DNA of 64,000 bases from Stichopus chloronotus. Taxonomy: Eukaryota > Echinodermata > Holothuroidea > Aspidochirotida > Stichopodidae. The stretch's first letter is position 1. Every line of letters begins with the position of its first letter. The DNA is taken from positions 20,243,911-20,307,910 of the forward strand of contig CM037843.1 in the NCBI GenBank assembly GCA_021234535.1, written 5' to 3'. Shown one piece after another: positions 55,990 through 64,000 of this stretch. Position numbers and translations under genes: made by a program. The notes under the pieces are model-generated. The model was not told the DNA's origin and made no database searches. It saw only the letters and a list, made by a program, of their open reading frames with translations.

Positions 55990-58900
55990 TTGAAATGAAT
56001 TATTTTAGGATAGCCCTGCCGGTGTGGCGGAACATAGTGTCTCCGTGTTCCACGGATAGCAATTCACGGAGAGACTGTGTTGTAGGACGATTACCTGTAA
56101 TTTTGTCCTGCGAACAGTATTTTCTCTCCAGTCGAACATTTTGAAACAGGGAAATTCGTCCCGTGTCTAGTATAGTTTTTGTCCGCGAGTACGTACGCGT
56201 GCAAAGAAAAAAAAAAAAAAGTGGTGAAAGAAATTCAAATCAGGATAGCCACATATCGCTGTTTCTAGCTTCTGTCTAGCTACCGTAACAACTCCCTGCT
56301 TGAAGTGTGTGATTATCTTGATGACGTATACACATTTAAATATGACCACTGTAAGCATTGGAAGAAGATTTAGTTCTTAATCTCTGTTCTTCTTTCTCTC
56401 TTGTCCACCTCATTTATTACAAGACACCGCGCAAAGAGAGGCAAAAGCCATCTCCATCCTACGAAGCCATCCTACCAAATGACAATTTACTATTTTCCTT
56501 TTCAGTTTCACCTTGAAAATTACAATGCACATTTTTTTTTACATTAGTGATTATAAGATTCAATTAACTTAGGCTTAACAGTTTAACATGGCCACATCAA
56601 AAAAAAAAGAAAAAAAGAAAAAAAAAAAGAGAGATATAATCTCCACATGTAGAATTACAACTTTCCAAAGCCACTAACTGTACTAAATCATACATCTAAA
56701 AAGGGCGCATCCACATCCAACATGAGGAGTCCATTCAAGAAGGAAGCACTGAATGCCTGCACAGTGCAGGGCCAACAGTATATGCTCTAAACAGTGAGTG
56801 ACATAATGCATCCTAAATCAGACTCCATGGTTTTCTCTGTTCCTCTTTTGGAGACCTGGCGTTGTTAGTCTATCCTTTAATTGAATGAACCTCAAGATTG
56901 CTTCACCTCTCATATTAAGAGAGCATTTGACATGATCAATTAACCTAGTACTTGCTTTTGATGTAGGCGGAGAGAAACTGGTTCAAATTACCATCCCACC
57001 ATTCCCAGCCTAAAATGCCACCCTTTGCTGCAATTTGCTAAATAAAAGAACTTGTACATTTAACTGCTTAAACTATGTGTTGACCTTATTCACTACAGAA
57101 CAAATTGCTTCTTCAATTGTTTTAAAACAGTCGAGCATTAACTACAAAAAGCTGGCCATGATTGTCGCGCAGTTCATTGGTTTATATAGTCAGCAAATGA
57201 TGTTACTGCATCTGTTGAAAGTGCGGTCAACCAAGATTTCAGCAATTTACAAAGCGTAGTAATCATGACAGATGGCACTGATTTAGTTTATACCCCTCTG
57301 TATCTATTAAACAATTTGTGAGGAGCACAATTTTGTATTTTAGTTATTGAATTTCAAATGACATGTAAGGTAACATCCTGGTCTTCAATGCATTTAGAGC
57401 CACAGATAAATCGGGCATGACAGACAAAAAGTTTCAATGCTGAGTACATTACTTGCATACTTCCACATGTTTTAACTCAGTAGTCATGTGACTTGTAAGT
57501 CTTTCTTACAGCAACCTCTTCCCTTTCTAACAATGTTAATCCAGCAAAAAAAAAAAAAAAAATGGCATTGTGGCATGTCTCAGAAACCATTTATTATAAA
57601 CATGAATTAACAACCATGCTACTTTCCATCAAGAAATTTTTCACCTATGTGACACCTAAAAAGAGGTGGCTGATTGGGATGGAGTATTAACTGCTTAACC
57701 CAGAGCAATATAGTAGAAACCATCATAATTCTATTTATTTGTGGGCGTTACTAAGTATACAGTCTAAGTTATTATAAGGAATAATGCAAACTAACCTTTG
57801 GTTTAAAATTGTAGCAAGATTCCTCACTGACAAGATAACTTTACGTTAGCTACACATTCTGCATGGAAATTTAGCCTCGGCACTGTTCCGTTAATATTTA
57901 TAGACACATAGTCTGCAGTACGGAGCCATGTGCAAATATTAACACGTTTCAACCTTTGGGTGTGAAACTTAGCTATTGTTGCCTATGCTTATTGTAATCA
58001 TTGCATGTGGTTGCACCTTTCAAAATCCCCACAATTTTTTCAACATTAAGTCAATGTGCTGCCTTAAAACTATAGTTGCTGGAATTACAGTCATTACAAA
58101 ATGATTAAGGACTTCTTTAGGAAGAAGGAATGCCAGAACATTTGACAATAGAATATTATTGTCACATTGTCACTACCTGCTAAACATCATCACCAATTGT
58201 GATCTAAATATGTTGTTTGCTTTTCAAGATCTTTCAATTTGAAAGTTCATAAAAATGATTGTGATATGGTAACCTGACTACTTATAATTGAAAAGCTTTT
58301 GTTTTACTAAATAATTTAGTGACAAATAAATTTAACAGGTATACGTACCAGTAGATTCAAATCAAAGTATTCATAATTTGATTATAAATTGAACACAAAA
58401 TGTGTGTATTGATGGAAATTATATGATAACAATTTCTACTAGCTTGGGGTCATGACATCATAATTCAACTGAAGTCTGTTTTAATTCAACTGGGATAAAA
58501 TGGCAGCACCCTTCTTTGAACTTCAAATTGTGTAGCTTAAGCAGAAAGCAATATCTGTCTTTAATGAATTTTGAGGAAGATGTTTGTCAAATGTCCTGCA
58601 TCATATGTTATAGAGATATACCCAAGGTTTTGTTCGTGTCTTAATCAGTTTCTCTGTTTAACTGTTTTCCAATCCACTGTTTTGATCTGGTTCTTCCCTG
58701 ATACAGGGGGTGATTTGATTTACCTCACTCATAATGCAGAAATTTTATGTGTCCTCATCTAGCCAACCTTCACAGGCTCCTCTACTTGTTTCTTCCACAT
58801 CTTCTGTCAGTTCTTTCATTACTAACTTGGGCACACACTGCACCATATCATTTACCCAGTGGTAATGCAACAAACATGATACTGCATAAACTAAATACTT

Positions 58901-58990
58901 TTTGTCATCTTCCAAGAGATTTAATTTATGATACCACAAACAAACCCTAGTTCTACTGAGTTCAGTTGTGTGAACTCCAGCGGCATTGCT
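55990..58990. other. Region without recognised genes
   Basis: AT-rich with poly-A runs at 56206, 56600 and 57545. Only short frames without known motifs or convincing splice sites. Confidence 0.4.
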
Positions 58991-58999
58991 GCGCTAGTT

Positions 59000-59475
59000 A
59001 ATAGATTGACTTTTCTTTTCACATGAATTGATTAATTGCAGACATGATATTCACATTTCAAAGCTGGGTGCATGCAGTTCAAGTTCACCCGGATGTGCCG
59101 TTTTGTGCCATCTGGGGATATGAAAAACCAAAATTTCTTCTTCACTCTGCGCCAACCAATGATGGCGCTTCGCTTAAAAAGTAATCCTGATAGCTACTTA
59201 AAAACATGATGCGGGGAAACACCAATCATTATAATTTTTGTACCACCCCAATAAACATGATATGTATGTACTATCACTTGTAATAGATTGATTTTCCTTT
59301 TCACATGAGTTGGAGAATTTACAGACATGATATCCATATTTTAAGGCTGAGTACATTATTCAGCTCAAGGACACCCGGTCAGTGCCGTTTTCTGGAATCT
59401 GATGGGTTTAAAAAGCCCAAATTTTCTTGTACGTTCAATGATGGCGCTCCGCTGCGATAGTCCTTTCTCAACTCT
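59000..59475. repeat. Tandem pair of hAT-family modules
   Basis: Two units start at about 59000 and 59283. Both run AATAGATTGA.TTT.CTTTTCACATGA, GCAGACATGATAT / ACAGACATGATAT, GTGCCGTTTT, then an imperfect CCAACCAATGATGGCGCT.CGCT module. A third relative is at 35055-35225, which also starts GCAGACATGATAT. Confidence 0.7.
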
Positions 59476-59739
59476 CGCCGAGCCTGGTAATGCCCTTTTC
59501 GTGAAGACTGCACCGCTTTAATTCTTCACCCCCTCCTGAGAAGGTATTCCTATGTCAAAAACTATCGGGGTAGGGTCGCCACATAGTCGGAAAAAACACC
59601 AGGCAGTCGGAATTTTTGACCTTCACACCTCGCTGAAGATGGAACACCAGCTACGGCCCTGCACTGGATCACTGCATAGCTTAGGTCTTTATGATCACTT
59701 GCAGGACAAGTAGCCCATGGCCTCATCGACCACCGCAGG

Positions 59740-60350
59740 AGAATGTAAGCCAACGAAACTAAGATAAAAAATATGCCTACAATGATATCCGCGTACAAAT
59801 TTACAAGTTTACTTGACACGGTTTTATTTCTAGGAGTTCAACTCGCTGTCCACCGTTTTGACCACCACATTGTCACCATAAAAACAACAACAACAACAAC
59901 AACAACAAATTATCCTAAAAATTACTTTAAAAAAGCAAATTTTCTTGTTGTTGAAACCAAAATACCTCATTTCATTTAGTTTGGCATTAACAAGACAAAG
60001 CGCAACTAGTTGGTCATACATTCCATTTCTCTTTATGTGGTGCTTTTGCATAACTGTACTGGATTAAACTATTGAACTTGCTGGTAATGTTTGTATTGCT
60101 GAACGGCCCCCTTATTACGCCTCATATTCCTTGATATTATGTAAGCTATAGTGGAGCTATACATTTCTACTCATTGTTGTTATACCTTACAACGAATTAA
60201 TAGTCCTACAGATAAAAGGCACTGTTTTACTATTATAATTTCTTAAAACATCAGTGTCTGTTCGGATGGAAGATCAGGCTTTAAGGCAACGGACAATATT
60301 TACTGCCACACCGGTCTTGGCGCATTTACCTTGTCTGGCCCTTGTGCACC
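59740..60350. repeat. Inverted duplication, arm A
   Basis: Reverse complement of 62365-63550 minus the MITE in that arm. Anchors: ACAAGTTTACTTGACA (59800-59816), CTGTCCACCG, CATTGTCAC, GTTATACCTTACAACGAATTAAT and GTGTCTGTTCGGATGGAA. A (CAA)n tract at 59880-59908 is specific to this arm. This arm is the empty site for the MITE in arm B. Confidence 0.75.
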
Positions 60351-60359
60351 CGGAGTATT

Positions 60360-62360
60360 CACGTAGTCAGGCCTTTAAACCAATTTTTACCTTTACGTCA
60401 TCCGCACGGGTAAATCGTCAATATTCTAAAAATATTAACGTTTAACTAATTATTGGCTAATTACGTATACAAGTATGAAAATTAGCCTTGTTTTGTTTTT
60501 CTTCAAATTACCTACTTATTCATTTGCACGTTTTATAGGCTGTATAGATCTTGTCTATAATAACAAATTCCCTTCTAATTGACACAAACATCGTGAAAAT
60601 CGGACCAAACATTAAATAAATTATTTGGATTTTTGTGACGCCACCCTCAGTTCGTGCACACACGATGAGCCTACGCCTAGCGTTACGTTGCTATAGAACA
60701 ATTTTGAAGCCAAATTTCACGAAATTTAGTCGTAGACTACAAAATGCATGACTAGGTACACTACAAAATACTATTAATCAGTAACACAGTGTCCAAAATA
60801 CTTATCGTTTCCTCTAGAAAGGCCTGCAAGGCGATTCTTTAAGGTTTCTTTTGCACTTTGACCTTGTACTTTTAGTGTTGCTATCATGATAGGTACTACA
60901 CATTACATGTATGGACATTCCTACCGATGGGCGCCAATAGCCGCAAACTGCATTCAGGCTACGCTAAGGCAGCAGCAACAACGGCGCTATGCTGAAATAG
61001 CTTCTCTTTTACATAAAGAACTTCCATAGGTGGTAGTGTTGGAAATTTAGGCTAATTTTGTTTTTTCTTTAGACAAATTTTAGGATAGCTGAAAAAAAGG
61101 TCTTTTTAAATGTATTAGGTCTCTTAATAAGTGCAACTAACTTCCTAGTCAATTGGTAAGGGGGTTTAAATGTTTTTGAAAATTATGTTTTAAAATGTCA
61201 ATTTCTGAGTTTTTTAATGCAAGCAACTTTTAATTAACTGCTAAATAACTTAGCACCAACCACATCAAACTTTTTATTTTTTTTAAGATCTAAATGTCAA
61301 AACATTTTAACCATGTATATAGCCTATAGGAAAGTGAAGGTACAAAAGGCAGTGGATATTTCTATTATGTAGCGCCCCTAAAAGCCATTTCCGCCCCCTC
61401 TAACTGAAACTGCCAGCTCCGCTACTGGATTCGTTTCCTGTGCCTGTACCACTACAACACCATCCATTTGCAAGCAAATGCAGTCATTCGCGTGAGGGCC
61501 AAGACCAGGTCAGATTCCAAGGTAAGGAAAACGTAGAAATAGAGGGGGACGGTGAACCAACCCTCAGATGTGACTGGAAGTTCTGGGTAGGGGAAGTTTT
61601 AGGGGCGGCTTCCATTAACTGGCTTCCCGTGACAAAGGGCCTGGTACTAGGTTAGTAAGCATAGGCGAATTGTTCCCCATCTGCTGGAGGGTTCTACTAC
61701 CCGTGAAGTTCTTTGTCGGTTGATACAAAAGTCAGTTTCTTCTGGCCTCGAAATTGTGTCAGATTGAATTCCTGCATATTAGCATAGCAGGCGCGACGGA
61801 GCAATAATAAAGAAAGAAAATACATGGGGTAGTTGAGTGCCGGTGTAGAAGGAAATACCGTCCATGACCGGCCGGACTTCCTTCCTACGGCGTTCTGTCC
61901 ACGTTACAGAATATGGGTCCTACAGACGCGTTCCCCAACCTTTAATGTCACAGTAGATTGTGCACCACATCTAGAGGAATCACCTAGCGTATTTGCCGGC
62001 ACAGTGGACGTGTGAAACTGATTGACTACATTTGTTCTACCAAGAGTATGCAAGTTTGAAAAAACAGTATGTACCCACACCGGCTTTGAAGGTTCAAACA
62101 TCGTTTAAACATTTGATGTTGTTTGCCACGAGTGTCTCTCACAAATCACTTTTTAGTGTCCTTGATGGTTGATGGTTCAAAGAAAAAAAAAATACCAAGA
62201 GGGAAAAGTGAGCCAGCTATATGTTATAAGTTTTTATGTGTCAAGGCAATGACCACTAACCTTGATGGATGGGGAAAATTGGAGATTAAAGCCAAGCGAT
62301 GGAACCTTGATGAGTGTGTGCGTTGTTTCAATTGTCACCACGTGAAATTGATGTGCTGAA
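60360..62360. other. Spacer between inverted arms
   Basis: No confident gene. A more GC-rich stretch at 61440-62015 has two short plus-strand frames, one ending SPTFNVTVDCAPHLEESPS, vaguely like an Ig-domain boundary. No splice sites or second motif support it. Confidence 0.35.
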
Positions 62361-62773
62361 GAATCGTGTACAAAGAGACCAGACGAGGTAGCTGGCAGGA
62401 CCGATGTGGCAATAAATGTCGTCCGTTGTTTTAAGGACGGATTTTCCATCCGAACAGACACTATTGTTTAAAGAATAATGTTTGGAATACTAAAACGGTG
62501 TCTTTACTCTGTGTGACTAATTAATTCGTTGTAAGGTATAACAAGAATGAGTGAAAATGTATAGCTCAGCTAGCATATAAAGCATGTAAGACAGTGCAGG
62601 ATGATAAGGCCGGCGTTGATTGACATTACAAGCATTACCAGAAATTTGATAGTTTAGGCCACCATGGTTGTGTAAGAACACCACATAAAGACATATGTAG
62701 TATATGATCATCTACTTACGCAGTGGATCGTTAATCGCAAATTTAAAATGAAATGAGGTAGTAGTATTGTTAA

Positions 62774-63338
62774 AAGGATTGTCCAGTCACAAATTTTATT
62801 TTGATATGTTTAAGTGTAAGTTAATCAATCCAACCATTCTGGTGAAACTTCCATTCAGTTCCAAGGTATGGTTCCCCTGATATCATCAGTTGAGGTTACC
62901 CCTTTTGCCACCGACTTGAAGGAAGCAGGAGTGACATCATCTCCTCACATTGATGAATAGTCTTTTGTTTTTTTCATTATTGAATTTATCACTTTGACCT
63001 TGAAATCAATAGGTGGTCAGTTTAAGTACTGTTTTTTTTTAATATTGCAAAACTCACATACCCCTCATACATTTACAATATGATAGTACTAGATATTGAA
63101 GTATTAAATTTGGTGTAAAGTTTAAAGAAAAACATAAAATGCGTCATCAATGTGGGGAGATGACATCGTTCCTGCTTGCTTCAAGTTAACTTTCGTTAAC
63201 AAAAGGGGCAACTTCAACTGCTCATAACTCTTGAACCACACATAGGAACTGAATGGAAGTTTCACTATAATGGTCAATGGCAGTTTAACTTACTCTTCAG
63301 TATATCAAAGCTGATTTGTGGCTGCATGGTTCCTCCTT
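62774..63338. mobile_element. Palindromic MITE, 565 bp, flanked by TTAA
   Basis: Flanked by TTAA at 62770-62773 and 63339-63342. The two halves are imperfect reverse complements over about 200 bases each: AAGGATTGTCC/AAGGAGGAACC at the ends, then AGTAAGTTAA, GTGAAACTTCCATTCAGTTC, CCCCTTTTG, GAAGCA.GCAGGA and GATGTCATCTC.CCACATTGATGA. The TTAA target suggests a piggyBac-type or similar mobiliser, but the termini alone do not settle this. Confidence 0.8.
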
Positions 63339-63400
63339 TTAAACATTAACAGGTAAAATTTGCTCTTCTAAGTATTTTTCCTTTTTTTTCCCTTTGACAG

Positions 63401-63456
63401 TGACAATGTAGTCGTGATAATTACCGTGGACAGCAAGTTGAAATGAAACAAATAAA
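63401..63456 (+). other. Possible terminal exon and poly-A signal
   Basis: A strong pyrimidine tract ends in TTTGACAG at 63400. With one base completing a codon, it reads DNVVVIITVDSKLK and then TGA (63444-63446), followed by AATAAA at 63451-63456. It needs an incoming phase of 2, whereas exon 6 ends in phase 0, so it cannot follow exon 6 directly. It could belong to this gene through a missing exon, to another gene, or be chance. Confidence 0.2.
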
Positions 63457-64000
63457 ACAATGTCAAGTAAACTTGTAAATTTGGTTGTAGATATCGATGC
63501 AGGCATATTTGTTCACATTCATTTCCTTGGTTTATTATTCTTTCGTCGATGCTATGATTCTTGCATTTTCAAAAGTTTACGAAAGAACTGGCTATTATCT
63601 GACAGTTGTAAAAAACTCTGGGAACCACGTCTTGTTATATTTTTCCAAATATAGCTTAATTTTCAAAAGAAATGCTTTGCATTTGAGCAGGCTTCCTCAA
63701 TTAAATTTTATGAAGCCCCACATTACAAAATGTTACTGATATAATGGGCCACTGATCGCCGTCCTGGGGGAGGAGTATAAGGGAATGGGGTGTCCCCCTC
63801 CCCTTTTGAAAATTTTTGCATTTCAAAAGGGGCGGGGCTTAGATGCAAAATGGTGCAAAGTTTGTTCAATTTTCCCGGTCAAAAATTTTCCAAAGTTAAC
63901 AATTTTTTTTGATAAATCATCTAATCGAATGTGGGAACTTTGCATCAGATTAAGACACCAACAAGGAAACATTCTCCACCCACCTAGTGACTGAAATGAC

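Larger units (their letters stand above)
62365..63550. repeat. Inverted duplication, arm B (contains a MITE)
   Basis: Mirror of arm A, interrupted at 62774-63338. Homology resumes at the AAAATTTGC block on the far side of the insertion. Confidence 0.75.

Noticed and set aside
56424..56516. Possible last exon: good pyrimidine tract, phase 0, 30 residues beginning TPRKERQKPSP and a stop
   Set aside because: The peptide has no similarity to the end of an astacin domain, and a phase-0 frame of this length is expected by chance in AT-rich sequence.
61833..62015. Frame ending FNVTVDCAPHLEESPS, reminiscent of an Ig-domain boundary
   Set aside because: No Ig core with paired cysteines and Trp in a spliceable arrangement, and a single motif of this kind is too weak.
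1..64000. CRISPR arrays, rRNA and tRNA genes
   Set aside because: Repeats present are diverged tandem arrays, palindromes or microsatellites without regular unique spacers, and I could not place a tRNA cloverleaf or rRNA core by eye.

Overview
The window looks like a piece of an animal nuclear genome. It is AT-rich, intron-dominated and packed with transposon relics, (TA)n and (CA)n microsatellites and poly-G/C tracts. The only confident host gene is spread over about 48 kb in at least six small exons with GT/AG borders. The non-LTR retrotransposon relics and hAT-type elements fit a marine invertebrate. An echinoderm is a reasonable guess, but nothing here proves it. There are no bacterial operons, and I recognised no rRNA, tRNA or CRISPR array.

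The gene runs on the plus strand from a TATA-box promoter (about 4007) and an ATG at 4141 through exons at 4141-4257, 19799-19987, 24755-24821, 26269-26407, 50828-50903 and 52261-52461. All five junctions keep one reading frame (phases 0, 0, 1, 2, 0), giving 263 codons without a stop. The protein has a signal peptide, a strongly charged pro-region with three furin-like sites, and a divergent astacin-family (M12A) zinc metalloprotease domain with [11 protein letters not shown] and a Met-turn GVMMY. From the RQKR site to the first zinc His it matches crayfish astacin almost residue for residue in length. However, the Cys64-Cys84 disulfide pair is missing on both sides. The last part of the domain and the stop codon were not found.

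The introns hold the rest. Intron 1 (15.5 kb) has a 1.5-kb hAT-like element with 8-bp target duplications, a 397-bp hAT MITE and the 3' end of a CR1/L2-like LINE. Intron 2 holds a nearly complete but dead LINE on the minus strand. Intron 3 holds two palindromic elements. Intron 4 (24 kb) holds a short palindromic MITE, a second hAT copy, an array of related modules, a 160-bp satellite and composite CA-repeat elements. Intron 5 is almost filled by one long palindrome.

Downstream of exon 6 are a tandem module pair, one half of a direct duplication whose other copy is near 29.5 kb, and an inverted duplication (59.7-60.4 kb against 62.4-63.5 kb) in which one arm carries a 565-bp TTAA-flanked MITE that the other arm lacks.

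The two observations most worth following are the unusual astacin-like enzyme and a TA-inserting palindromic element family whose members share termini but not interiors.
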